A stretch of 40,909 nt of DNA from Caldifarciminota bacterium (GCA_026986775.1 JALSNX010000016.1:1-40909); one strand, 5' to 3'; counted from the stretch's first letter, positions 7,931-16,736 are shown. The notes: generated from the letters alone by a model not told the origin. Program-made: numbers and translations.

Positions 7931-9664
7931 ATGAGACACCTATTTAAATGGATACTCAGATACAAAATAAGATTGATAGTCGGCATTATAATTTTATTTG
8001 TTGTTGACCTTTTTCAACTTGTCATACCTCTTGTTCTGAGGAAACTTATTAATCTCCTTGAAAAAGGCGCTGCCACAAATGCTCTTATCGTGAGATTCTC
8101 ACTTTATATATTAACTCTTGCTCTGCTGACAGCGGTTTTCAGGTTCTTCTGGCGCCTCTTTATAGTTGGCAATGCAAGGAAAATAGAAGAGGACCTCAGA
8201 AATGCCATCTATAGCCATATAGTAGGGCTATCTCCCTCATTCTTTACTAAATTTACCACAGGTGACCTTATGGCCCGTGCTACAAATGACATAGATGCCG
8301 TTAGAATGGCATGTATCATGGGTGTTGTGGGCACATTTGATACTCTTTACTACGGTGTGTTCAGCATTGTTGCAATGCTAAAACTTTCAACTAAATTGGC
8401 CATCTACATACTCATACCACTACCTCTGCTTACGATTACGATATTTGTTTTTTCAAAACTAATTTACAGGTACTTCCAGCAGGTTCAATCTGCATTTTCA
8501 AATATAACAGAAGCAGTCAGGGAGAGTGTGGCAGGAATACGCGTTGTAAGAGGTTATGCGCAGGAAGAAGGTGCCATCAGGGAATTTGCACAGATCAACA
8601 GAGATTACCTTGACAAGAACATGAAGCTTGTTAGAATATTTGGGGGCTTTCAGCCAATAATTAACTTTTTTGCAAGCTTCTCTCTTTTTCTTATACTATG
8701 GCTTGGTGGTAGGAGAACCATAATGGGAGAAATGCAACTGGGAGACCTTGTGGCATTCTCAAGCTACATGGGCATGCTCATATGGCCTGTAATTGCCATA
8801 GGATGGGTCACCAATGTGCTGCAAAGAGGAGCTGCATCCATGGAAAGAATTCAAAAGCTCTTTGATGAAAAACCCGACATTAAAGAGCCTGAAAAACCCA
8901 GAAATCCTGATATTAAAGGAAACATAGAGGTCAAAAACCTCTTTTTTGAATACCTTGAAACAAAGCCTGTACTCAGGAATGTAAATATCAGCATAAAAGA
9001 GGGACAGAGAATAGGCATACTTGGAAAAACGGGAAGCGGTAAAACAACCCTTATAAGACTGCTTTTAAAACTATTCAACGCCCCAGATAATACCATCTTT
9101 TACGAGGGTATTCCCATAGAACATATTCATTCAGAACACTTGAGGAAATTTATAGGTATTGTGCCGCAGGAAAGTGTTTTATTCACTGATACCATTAAAA
9201 ACAATATATGTTTCGGCCTTACTGAAGAAGAATGCACCATGGAAAAGGTGATTGAAGCGGCTAAAATGGCTGAAATTCACGATGAAATTATGAAGTTTCC
9301 TGAAGGATATGATACTGTAGTGGGTGAACGTGGAACCACTCTCTCAGGTGGGCAAAAGCAGAGGGTGGCAATAGCAAGAGCCATAATAAAGAAACCCAGA
9401 ATTATTATTTTTGACGATGCACTTTCTGCAGTTGACGCGCGAACAGAGAGAAAAATACTTGATAACCTCAAAAAGTTCCTGAAGGGCAGGACTTCAATAA
9501 TAATATCCCAGAGAATAGTTGCCTTAAAGGACTCAGATTACATCTATGTCATGCAGGACGGAGAAATTACAGACGAAGGTACGCATGAAGACCTCATAAA
9601 GAAGGAAGGTATATATAAGACCATATTTGAACTTCAAAAAATTACGGAAAAGGAAGTTCTATGA
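7931..9664 (+). CDS. ABC exporter subunit A (fused permease-ATPase, degenerate nucleotide site)
   Basis: A 577-residue half-transporter with an N-terminal six-helix type-I exporter domain (about 1-315) and a C-terminal nucleotide-binding domain. Walker A is GKTGSGKTT (from 365) and the signature LSGGQ (471-475) is intact. The Walker B motif is followed by Asp496 instead of the catalytic glutamate, and the switch histidine is Gln527. This pattern marks the subunit that carries the degenerate site in heterodimeric exporters of the TM287/288, LmrCD and BmrCD kind. It overlaps the next gene by ATGA (9661-9664). The substrate is unknown; multidrug or lipid-like export is suggested by the MarR context. 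Confidence 0.94.
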   Translation: MRHLFKWILRYKIRLIVGIIILFVVDLFQLVIPLVLRKLINLLEKGAATNALIVRFSLYILTLALLTAVFRFFWRLFIVGNARKIEEDLRNAIYSHIVGLSPSFFTKFTTGDLMARATNDIDAVRMACIMGVVGTFDTLYYGVFSIVAMLKLSTKLAIYILIPLPLLTITIFVFSKLIYRYFQQVQSAFSNITEAVRESVAGIRVVRGYAQEEGAIREFAQINRDYLDKNMKLVRIFGGFQPIINFFASFSLFLILWLGGRRTIMGEMQLGDLVAFSSYMGMLIWPVIAIGWVTNVLQRGAASMERIQKLFDEKPDIKEPEKPRNPDIKGNIEVKNLFFEYLETKPVLRNVNISIKEGQRIGILGKTGSGKTTLIRLLLKLFNAPDNTIFYEGIPIEHIHSEHLRKFIGIVPQESVLFTDTIKNNICFGLTEEECTMEKVIEAAKMAEIHDEIMKFPEGYDTVVGERGTTLSGGQKQRVAIARAIIKKPRIIIFDDALSAVDARTERKILDNLKKFLKGRTSIIISQRIVALKDSDYIYVMQDGEITDEGTHEDLIKKEGIYKTIFELQKITEKEVL

Positions 9665-11739
9665 GAAGGCATTACGACGTCCTGGAAGAAAAACGTATAG
9701 GCAAAGTAAAGGATTCAGATATATTCAAAAAACTCCTTGAATTCTCAAAACCTTATACAAAAATATTCGTTTTAACCGTTTTTCTGCTTCTGGGTACTAC
9801 CTTTTTTGAACTTGGCATGCCCTACATTATGAAGTCTGCCATAGACAGAACTTTAATGCCAACTGCACGAAAACTCATAAAAAACGACGATTTTACAGTA
9901 AAGTTGCGAAAAAAATATAAGAAGGCCTTCTACGGTGACTATGTATTGCTTTACCATCTTCCCGGGCCTTTAAAAAAAGATCTTGAAGTTAAAAAGTATT
10001 TCAGCAAAGCCACATTCTTTGCCTTAAAGGAAAATAAAACTGTGGATTCTATTCTCATTTCATCAAACCTACCATACGAAAAACAAAACCATCATATTTT
10101 TATTAGACAGGATATAATGTACAGGCTTTCGCCAGGAAACCTCAGAATTCTGAGAAGTGAACATTACAATCTCCTTGTAAAATACTCTTTTTTATTCCTG
10201 TTGTTTCTGTTTCTCAACTTTATCTTTACATTTCTTCAGGTGTATTTCCTTCAATACTTTGGCCAGCTCGTGATGTATGACCTGAGAATGGCCATTTACA
10301 GAAAGATAATGAAACTACCCATAAGCTACTTTGATAAAAATCCCACAGGTAGAATTGTAACAAGGGCTACGAACGACGTAAACGCAATAAACGAGATGTT
10401 TTCATCTGTTTTAGTGTATGCCATAAAAGACTTTTTCCTCTTAGTGGGTATTCTCATGGTGATGTTCAAACTCTCTCCATCACTTTCATGGAAAATAATC
10501 CTGTTTGTTCCATTTATAATTGGACTTTCTTTAATTTTCCAGAAATACGCAAGAAAGGCTTACAGAAACGTTAGAAGAAAGCTCTCAAAACTGAATGCAT
10601 TTACCCAGGAAAGTATTTCAAGCATTGAGGTAGTGCACGTTTTCTATGCCATGAAGAAAATGATTAAACGATACAGGGAAATAAACCATGAACTTTACAG
10701 GGCAAATATAGAGCAGATGTATGTGTATGCATTCTTCAGACCTTTAATGGAAATGCTCAGGGTTGTGGCAGTTGCCGCTCTGGTCTATTTCGGAGGCAAG
10801 GGCATTGTTGCAAACTACATCACATTTGGAACACTTGTGGCATTTTTATCTTACATTGACATGTTCTTTTCACCCATAAGAGACCTTGCAGAAAAATACA
10901 ATATACTTCAATCTTCGTTTGCAGCAGGTGAGAGAATAATTCTCTTGCTTGAAGAAGATGAAGAGGAAAGGGACGGTAATAAAGAAAAGAACATAAAAGG
11001 TGACATAGAATTTGAACACGTGTGGTTTTCCTATGATAATGAGCGCTGGATTCTTAAAGACGTTTCATTCAAGGTGCACAAAGGAAAAACCGTGGCCATA
11101 GTGGGACCCACGGGTGCTGGCAAAACATCAACCATAAGTCTTCTTGCAAGGTTTTATGACAATCAAAAGGGGATTATAAAAATAGACGACGAAAATATAA
11201 GAGAATATGACATACACAGTTTAAGAAAACAGATGGCATTTGTTTTTCAGGATGTTTTTATTTTTAAAGGTGATGTAAAAAAGAACATTGCACTGTGGGA
11301 TGATATTGATGATGAAAGTATAGAAGAAGCCTTAAGACTTACGTATTCAAAAGAATTTATAGACAGACTGCCCAACGGCATTCACACAGAACTCGGAGAA
11401 AGGGGAATAACCCTATCAATGGGACAGAGACAGCTTATTTCATTTGCAAGGGCTATAGTGAGGAAACCCAAAATTCTCGTGCTTGACGAGGCTACGAGCA
11501 ATATTGATACATACACGGAACATCTTATAGAGAAGGCCTTATCAAATCTCATCAAAGATAGAACCTCAATAGTGATTGCCCACAGGCTTTCTACCATCAA
11601 AAATGCGGATAAAATTATGGTTATACTTGATGGAAAACTGGTTGAAGAGGGTTCTCACAGAGAACTCATGAAAAAAGACGGTGTCTACGCAAAACTCTAT
11701 AAAATACAGTTTGAACTTTCAGGAAAAACAGAGGCTTAG
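9661..11739 (+). CDS. ABC exporter subunit B with large extracytoplasmic insertion
   Basis: The 692-residue partner half-transporter. The nucleotide-binding domain has Walker A GPTGAGKTS (from 482), Walker B with Asp609 and catalytic Glu610, and switch His641. Its signature is LSMGQ (585-589) rather than LSGGQ. Together with subunit A this gives one active and one degenerate ATP site. The protein is over 100 residues longer than A because of a hydrophilic insertion at about 66-165, between the first and second transmembrane helices and predicted to face outside. BmrD-type subunits carry an extracellular domain at the same place. The gene ends 5 nt from the convergent UDG gene. Confidence 0.94.
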   Translation: MRRHYDVLEEKRIGKVKDSDIFKKLLEFSKPYTKIFVLTVFLLLGTTFFELGMPYIMKSAIDRTLMPTARKLIKNDDFTVKLRKKYKKAFYGDYVLLYHLPGPLKKDLEVKKYFSKATFFALKENKTVDSILISSNLPYEKQNHHIFIRQDIMYRLSPGNLRILRSEHYNLLVKYSFLFLLFLFLNFIFTFLQVYFLQYFGQLVMYDLRMAIYRKIMKLPISYFDKNPTGRIVTRATNDVNAINEMFSSVLVYAIKDFFLLVGILMVMFKLSPSLSWKIILFVPFIIGLSLIFQKYARKAYRNVRRKLSKLNAFTQESISSIEVVHVFYAMKKMIKRYREINHELYRANIEQMYVYAFFRPLMEMLRVVAVAALVYFGGKGIVANYITFGTLVAFLSYIDMFFSPIRDLAEKYNILQSSFAAGERIILLLEEDEEERDGNKEKNIKGDIEFEHVWFSYDNERWILKDVSFKVHKGKTVAIVGPTGAGKTSTISLLARFYDNQKGIIKIDDENIREYDIHSLRKQMAFVFQDVFIFKGDVKKNIALWDDIDDESIEEALRLTYSKEFIDRLPNGIHTELGERGITLSMGQRQLISFARAIVRKPKILVLDEATSNIDTYTEHLIEKALSNLIKDRTSIVIAHRLSTIKNADKIMVILDGKLVEEGSHRELMKKDGVYAKLYKIQFELSGKTEA

Positions 11740-11744
11740 AAGGC

Positions 11745-12404
11745 TTAACTCTGTTGTATTTCTTTAATTTTTTCTGCAAATAGCTTTAAATCCTCTCTTA
11801 TTGCATTTAGAGCAAAATTTCTCCACTCAGGATTCCTCGCATGGTCAACAGTTGAGGGATGGTATGTGACAATTAAAGGGACATTAAATTTTGACACTAG
11901 AATTTTCCCCCTTATCTCTTTCATGGAAGGTTCCCTTTTTAATCCAAGAAGCCATGCAGCCGAATATCTGCCGAGAGCAAGGAACAGTTTTGGCTTTATT
12001 ATCTTTATCTGGGCAACGAGAAAGGGCTCACAGGCCTGAATTTCGTCCTTTTGCGGGTCCCTGTTCTTTGGAGGTCTGCATTTTACCACATTTGTTATGT
12101 AAAAATCTCTATCCCTTTCTATACCATATTCCTTTAAGATTGAAGAGAATCTCTCTCCAGCCTTTCCTATAAATGGTTTTCCATAAATATCCTCATTTCC
12201 CCCCGGGGCTTCACCTATTACCATAACCCCAGAAGCAATGTTTCCGAAACCGAAAACCACCTGCGTTCTTGTTGAATGTAATCTGCACCTTTTACACCTT
12301 TCTGCTATGGATTTTATCCTGTAAAATCTGTGTATAGGAGATTCTTCAGGTGTGAATACTTCCTCTATACCCAGAAGGTCATAAAGATTACTCTTACTCT
12401 GCAA
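11745..12404 (-). CDS. family-4 uracil-DNA glycosylase (Fe-S)
   Basis: Removes uracil from DNA as the first step of base excision repair. The 219-residue protein has the type-4 motif GEAPGGNED (64-72), the second motif HPS (182-184), and four cysteines placed as [4Fe-4S] ligands: Cys37, Cys40, Cys109 and Cys125. An N-terminal segment of about 30 residues precedes the core. It overlaps the end of coaBC by 11 nt and is the last gene of the zinc-ribbon-rpoZ-coaBC operon. Family 4 is common in thermophiles but not confined to them. Confidence 0.93.
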   Translation of the reverse strand: MQSKSNLYDLLGIEEVFTPEESPIHRFYRIKSIAERCKRCRLHSTRTQVVFGFGNIASGVMVIGEAPGGNEDIYGKPFIGKAGERFSSILKEYGIERDRDFYITNVVKCRPPKNRDPQKDEIQACEPFLVAQIKIIKPKLFLALGRYSAAWLLGLKREPSMKEIRGKILVSKFNVPLIVTYHPSTVDHARNPEWRNFALNAIREDLKLFAEKIKEIQQS

Positions 12405-13569
12405 CTTCCAGAATTTCCTGAACTATAAGATGGGCAAGTCTTTCTTTTTCAATTTCTGAAAAGGCCTTTTTGCTTCCATCTTTTGTAAGTATAAAACCTG
12501 AAGACCTTTCACCTTCCATCGCAGATATGGTATTTGCCACCAGAATATCCAGATTCTTCTCCCTGAGTTTCAAAGGTGCTACAGTTTCAATATCATCAGA
12601 AAGGGCAAAACCAACAAATACTTTTTCTCCTTTTAAGTCGGAGAGACTTTTGAGAATATCATCTGTTCTTTTTAAAGAGATATAGAGACGCTCTGTTTTT
12701 TCACGTCTCAGTTTTCCAGTCAGCCTGTTTTCTGGCTTAAAGTCCGACACGGCGGCAGCCATTATAAGAATATCGGATTCCTTTATTTTGTCATGCACGG
12801 CGTTTTTCATTTCCTCTGAGGTGGTGACCCTGACAATCTCATCCCTGCCATAGACTTCCACCGAGAGTTTACCGGCTATTTGAATGAGATAACCACCGTG
12901 CTTTTTAATTTCCTTGGCAATGGCTACCCCCATTTTTCCACTGGACCTGTTTGTAATAACCCTGACATCATCAATGGGTTCCTCTGTTCTTCCATAAACA
13001 AGGAGCACCTTTTTTTCAGCAAGCGGAGCTCTGTTGTGTGCAGCGTAAAGGTCCTCAATAATAAATTCAATCTCATGAAATCTGCCCTTACCCTTATCTC
13101 CACTGTAAAGGTCCCCCTCTATGGGGCCTGAAAAATAATATCCCTTTTCTTTTAAATACCTTACCCTGTCCTGCAATACAGGGTTTTCCCACATCACATC
13201 ATGCATGGCAGGAGCAAATACAACAGGACCTTTGAAAGCAGCCACCAGTGTACTAACTATATCATCAGCCACACCTGAAGCCACTTTTCCTATAATATTG
13301 TAGTCTGCAGGTGCAATAAGCAGTACATCCGCCCACTTTGAAATCTCAATGTGCTGTGATGAGGTTTTCAGGAAATATCTATTCCCTACTATGACGTCAT
13401 TGCCAGTAAGTAATGTTACAATTTCTGGTGTAACAAACCTTGCTGCGTTTTCAGTAAGAACAGCCCTGACTTCATGTCCCTGTTTTTTTAGCGCTCTTAT
13501 AAGTAAGGGAACCTTGTAGGCGGCAATACTACTGGTTATGCCCAGCGCTACCTTCATCTTCTGCACCAA
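12394..13569 (-). CDS. coaBC: bifunctional phosphopantothenoylcysteine synthetase/decarboxylase
   Basis: Catalyses two steps of coenzyme A synthesis. The N-terminal FMN-dependent decarboxylase (about 1-180) shows GITSSIAAYK, the catalytic His73 in SQHIEIS, PADYN (87-91) and PAMHDVMW (from 120). The last has His where most bacterial enzymes have Asn, a form I recall from archaeal Dfp proteins. In the substrate clamp, the usual CGDxGxGR cysteine is Ser156. The C-terminal CTP-dependent synthetase domain has NRSSGKMG and AAAVSDF. The frame allows GTG 13569 or ATG 13557; the start overlaps rpoZ by 41 or 29 nt, so the choice is uncertain. Confidence 0.94.
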   Translation of the reverse strand: MVQKMKVALGITSSIAAYKVPLLIRALKKQGHEVRAVLTENAARFVTPEIVTLLTGNDVIVGNRYFLKTSSQHIEISKWADVLLIAPADYNIIGKVASGVADDIVSTLVAAFKGPVVFAPAMHDVMWENPVLQDRVRYLKEKGYYFSGPIEGDLYSGDKGKGRFHEIEFIIEDLYAAHNRAPLAEKKVLLVYGRTEEPIDDVRVITNRSSGKMGVAIAKEIKKHGGYLIQIAGKLSVEVYGRDEIVRVTTSEEMKNAVHDKIKESDILIMAAAVSDFKPENRLTGKLRREKTERLYISLKRTDDILKSLSDLKGEKVFVGFALSDDIETVAPLKLREKNLDILVANTISAMEGERSSGFILTKDGSKKAFSEIEKERLAHLIVQEILEVAE

Positions 13570-13795
13570 GGTCCGATAGGACCTTTATCTTTCTTGAAGA
13601 AAATGTGTATTCCACATTTCCTTCAAGAATCTCTCTCAGTGCAATGATTGTGGGCTTCTCCCGAAGATGAGTACCCTCTTCTCTGGCTTTTCTTGAGATA
13701 AACCTTGCTTTTCTTGCTGCAAGGACTATAGCAAAAAACTTATTGGGATACTTTTTCCAGAGTTCATCAAGGGGTACAAATTCCATTTTTTCCAT
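13529..13795 (-). CDS. rpoZ: RNA polymerase omega subunit
   Basis: An 88-residue omega/Rpb6-type protein that helps assemble RNA polymerase by clamping the beta' C-terminus. The core NKFFAIVLAARKARFI followed by KPTIIALREILEGNV matches the omega fold. The C-terminal tail is acidic and is encoded over the start of coaBC. A GAGGTA-type ribosome site precedes ATG 13795 and coincides with the end of the zinc-ribbon gene. An rpoZ-coaBC neighbourhood is common in bacteria and supports both calls. Confidence 0.9.
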   Translation of the reverse strand: MEKMEFVPLDELWKKYPNKFFAIVLAARKARFISRKAREEGTHLREKPTIIALREILEGNVEYTFSSRKIKVLSDLGAEDEGSAGHNQ

Positions 13796-14548
13796 TTATT
13801 TTACCTCCTCATTTTCAAATTCATAATAAAGGTATCTACCACAGTTTTCACATCTTACAAAAGACTCTCCCTCTCTCACCTTGAGAGATATTTCAAGAGG
13901 TATTGTGGAATTACATGCCGAGCAAACATACTCTTCACCTTCATTTCCCATAATCTTTTTAATGGGTACAAGAACCTCTCTATAACCTTTTGCTCTCAAA
14001 CGCTCATACTTTTTTAATACAGAAACCTTTATTCTCTCTTCAATTTTATGCCGTTCCTCAAGCAAAACCGAAATGTCTTTTTTCAGAACACTGTCCATAC
14101 CTAAAAGTTTGTCTTTTTCACTCTCCACTGCCTGTATCTCAGTCTCAATCGCCTTTTTTCTCTCTGGTAAGCTTTCTCTAAACTCCTCCAGTTCCTCCTC
14201 CATCAGAATTATTTCCTCTTCCACCTTCTCAATTATCTTTTTCTGATTCTCTATCTGATGTAACATGGCCCTATACTCATCATTATTTTTTATATCAAGT
14301 AGTTGCTTCTTATACAGTGCCAGTTTTTCCTGTTTCTCCCTGTATTCAGAATTTTTCTCCCTGAGCTTTAGTTCCTTGTCTTTCAATAGATTATCCAGAG
14401 ATTCAAGCTCTTTTTTAAGACTTTCAATGCGGTTCTTTAGTTCCTCTATTTCGCCCGGTAGATTTGCGAGCCTATCTTTGACAGCATCTATTTTTATATC
14501 CAGCTTTTGAAGACTGATTAAAAAGGTGTAATTTTCCTCATATTGCAT
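13796..14548 (-). CDS. coiled-coil protein with C-terminal C4 zinc ribbon
   Basis: About 250 residues. Residues 10-190 are an almost continuous heptad-rich coiled coil (repeated E, K and L). The C-terminus has a C4 zinc ribbon, CSAC...CENC, typical of the zf-RING_7/DUF164 family. Such proteins are widespread but poorly understood; a nucleic-acid or polymerase-related role has been suggested mainly from context. The frame is open to TTG 14584, but that extension covers a hairpin and promoter elements, so ATG 14548 is preferred. No Shine-Dalgarno sequence is present, and the -10 ends 7 nt before the ATG. It immediately precedes rpoZ. Confidence 0.85.
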   Translation of the reverse strand: MQYEENYTFLISLQKLDIKIDAVKDRLANLPGEIEELKNRIESLKKELESLDNLLKDKELKLREKNSEYREKQEKLALYKKQLLDIKNNDEYRAMLHQIENQKKIIEKVEEEIILMEEELEEFRESLPERKKAIETEIQAVESEKDKLLGMDSVLKKDISVLLEERHKIEERIKVSVLKKYERLRAKGYREVLVPIKKIMGNEGEEYVCSACNSTIPLEISLKVREGESFVRCENCGRYLYYEFENEEVK

Positions 14549-14555
14549 AAATACT

Positions 14556-14584
14556 ATGATAAAACCGTCCATAAGGACGGTCAA
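14556..14584 (-). promoter_or_regulatory. promoter embedded in an intergenic hairpin (leaderless)
   Basis: On the minus strand TTGACC (14584-14579), 17 nt and TATCAT (14561-14556) are followed by 7 nt and ATG 14548. The -35 overlaps the TGA stop of the PAS gene, and the spacer consists mostly of the hairpin listed separately. Confidence 0.65.
14561..14581 (-). terminator. short hairpin with T run after the PAS gene
   Basis: Minus-strand ACCGTCC-TTAT-GGACGGT (14581-14564) followed by TTT. The stem begins at the last base of the PAS gene stop codon. With seven base pairs and a short T run it is a weak or attenuating terminator. It also forms the spacer of the next promoter. Confidence 0.6.
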
Positions 14585-16584
14585 TTAAGTTTTAAATGAA
14601 ACAGGGCATATGCTACGTCATCTGCAAGTTCCTTAAAAAGTTCCACCTCTTCGTTGTCACCTATATTTTCGTTTTTCACACACACAATTAGAAACCCCAT
14701 AACATGTCCTTTATACTCTAACCGTCTGGCAAGAATACCATATCCCTCTGAACATACATCTTTAAGTGAACAATCCATACATCTTTCCTCGGGGCGGGGT
14801 TCAATTACTATATCCTCTGAGAACACCTTTTCAATGCAAGGTGGAGTTTCTCCCTTTTGCATCTTTGTTGAGAGTTGTTGAAGTGATGTGGCAAAACTTT
14901 CAGGTGTTACATAAAAGTAAACGGGGATATTCAACCTGTCGGTGAGAACCATAAGAGCGAATCTGTAATCCTCTTTCTTGCCAAGAACCTCTGTTACACC
15001 CTTCGCTATTTCATCAACTGCCTCACCTCTCATAATTACACGGTTGACTTTCTTCATCACGGTCAGCATATTATTTAATCTATTTATACTCCTCTCCCTT
15101 TCTCTAAGTTGCGTTACATCAAGACACGCCACAACAATACCCTCAAGTTTCCCATCTCTAATATCCGGGAAGGAACGTACATAAAACTCCCTGCCATCCG
15201 GGAACTTAACGTAAGCTGAATGTGATTTTAAATCATTAAGCGTTTCTATCGCAGGGCAATTGCCACACGGAGAAGTTTTATTCTCTAAAGCAGTATAACA
15301 CTTCTTCCCCACAAGTTTCTCAAAATTTTCATAGACAGAGGCATTCAGATACTGTTTGTTAGCCCACTTTATACCAAAATCTGGAGTTATATATGTAACG
15401 AGCTCGTTCAGTTCATGAAGTACAGTGTTTTTAATGTATTCAACTTCCATGAGGGCACTTCTTGTAGATACAAGTTCCGTAACATCAATACCACTGAATA
15501 TAAGCCCTTTAAGATCACTTCCCTCCTCATACAGAGATGAAATCATAAAATCAACAAAAACCATTCTACCATCAGGTGTGTTAAATGGAAATTCCCTCAT
15601 GGAAAGGCTTTTCTTTAAGAGAATCACCTCTTCAAAAAGCGCTCTGAGTTCAGGCTCATCAAAAATATCAAAGAAATTCCTGCCCACAAACTGTTCAACC
15701 TCCGGACCAAGTATGCGGGCAAAGTTCTCATTCACTCTCACTATCTTAAAATCTTCATTCATATGGGCAAACATGAGTGTAGTTTTTTCAAAAATTGCTT
15801 CAAGTAATCTATTGGTGGTAAGAAGTTTTGACAGCAATGCCTTTTTGTAAGTAATGTCTCTTAAAACTCCTATTAAATACACTTTGCCACTTGCAACAAT
15901 GCGTGTTGAGTTTACATCAACATAAATTATATTACCATCTTTTCTTATAAAAGGTATATCCTCTGCGAACTCAATTTCCCCCCTGCCCTGACGGTCCAAA
16001 ATGGAGGCTATTCTTTCATACTCATCATCAGGATGCAGCTGTTTGACAGGCATGTCAAAGAAATCCGCTCTGGAATAACCTAAAAGTTGACTTGCTTTGT
16101 TATTTGCAAAAACAATGCGCCTGGATTCAACTTCAAGCACAAGTATGGCATCACTTATGCTTTCAAGTAGCAATCTAACAATATTTTCAACACCACGACC
16201 GCGTGTACCAATACTCTTATCCTTTTCAATATACTCTATAAAACATGCGTACATATTATCAAAATCACCTATTCTTGAAAGAGGATATATGGCGAAATTG
16301 GCTTTTTTACCGTTTATTTCAATTCTTAATTCCAATCCCAATTTATTATCTTTCTCCTTTAGAAACCTCTCCTTTATATTAGCATTTTTGAAATAATCAA
16401 TCTCAAAAACAGAATCTTTTCCGCTTTTAACAGACTGATATTCTGAAAAAATCCAGCTTGACATTTTGTTAAACGCTATTAATTTTCCATATCCATCAAT
16501 TATGAAAATTTCAAGTGGTGCATGCTCCAGCATCATATCAACAAGAAATATGCCTGACCCTTTCACTTCTATTTTATCTTCCAT
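14581..16584 (-). CDS. multi-PAS/GAF sensor protein without an output domain
   Basis: The 667-residue protein appears soluble, with no clear membrane segment. I see a divergent PAS (about 15-125), clear PAS domains at about 131-250, 255-378 and 385-497, and a GAF-like domain at about 505-665. The fourth PAS has Cys429, Cys440 and Cys443 (CY...SPCGNC); the GAF has Cys583, Cys602, Cys605 and Cys611, so metal, heme or redox sensing is possible. There is no histidine kinase, GGDEF, EAL, DNA-binding or phosphatase region after the GAF. It must signal through a partner, or it is a shortened histidine kinase. It has its own near-consensus promoter and is probably leaderless. Confidence 0.85.
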   Translation of the reverse strand: MEDKIEVKGSGIFLVDMMLEHAPLEIFIIDGYGKLIAFNKMSSWIFSEYQSVKSGKDSVFEIDYFKNANIKERFLKEKDNKLGLELRIEINGKKANFAIYPLSRIGDFDNMYACFIEYIEKDKSIGTRGRGVENIVRLLLESISDAILVLEVESRRIVFANNKASQLLGYSRADFFDMPVKQLHPDDEYERIASILDRQGRGEIEFAEDIPFIRKDGNIIYVDVNSTRIVASGKVYLIGVLRDITYKKALLSKLLTTNRLLEAIFEKTTLMFAHMNEDFKIVRVNENFARILGPEVEQFVGRNFFDIFDEPELRALFEEVILLKKSLSMREFPFNTPDGRMVFVDFMISSLYEEGSDLKGLIFSGIDVTELVSTRSALMEVEYIKNTVLHELNELVTYITPDFGIKWANKQYLNASVYENFEKLVGKKCYTALENKTSPCGNCPAIETLNDLKSHSAYVKFPDGREFYVRSFPDIRDGKLEGIVVACLDVTQLRERERSINRLNNMLTVMKKVNRVIMRGEAVDEIAKGVTEVLGKKEDYRFALMVLTDRLNIPVYFYVTPESFATSLQQLSTKMQKGETPPCIEKVFSEDIVIEPRPEERCMDCSLKDVCSEGYGILARRLEYKGHVMGFLIVCVKNENIGDNEEVELFKELADDVAYALFHLKLN

Positions 16585-16591
16585 GACTTAA

Positions 16592-16620
16592 ATAATAAAG
16601 TTTTAAAAGTAATTTGTCAA
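16592..16620 (-). promoter_or_regulatory. promoter of the PAS gene (leaderless)
   Basis: Minus-strand TTGACA (16620-16615), exactly 17 nt, TATTAT (16597-16592), then 7 nt and ATG 16584. Both hexamers are near-consensus. No room remains for a ribosome site, so a leaderless mRNA is predicted. Confidence 0.8.
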
Positions 16621-16707
16621 GAAAACATTAAACACCATCAATTATGTAAAAGAAAACTAACAAAAAACAGTGATATTTATGTTTTGTGCGTTCATAAATT
16701 CGACACT

Positions 16708-16736
16708 TTGCTCTTACATTCACGTAGCCTTAAAAT
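16708..16736 (+). promoter_or_regulatory. promoter of the TPR lipoprotein-like gene
   Basis: TTGCTC (16708-16713), 17 nt and TAAAAT (16731-16736). AGGAGG at 16751-16756 follows in the short leader before ATG 16762. Confidence 0.6.

Noticed and set aside
11740-11744. Terminator between the convergent ABC and UDG genes
   Set aside because: Only 5 nt separate the stops and I see no stable hairpin with a T run in either gene end.
15425-15850. 141-residue plus-strand frame inside the PAS gene
   Set aside because: It is a serine-rich antisense shadow of clear PAS domains and has no promoter or ribosome site.
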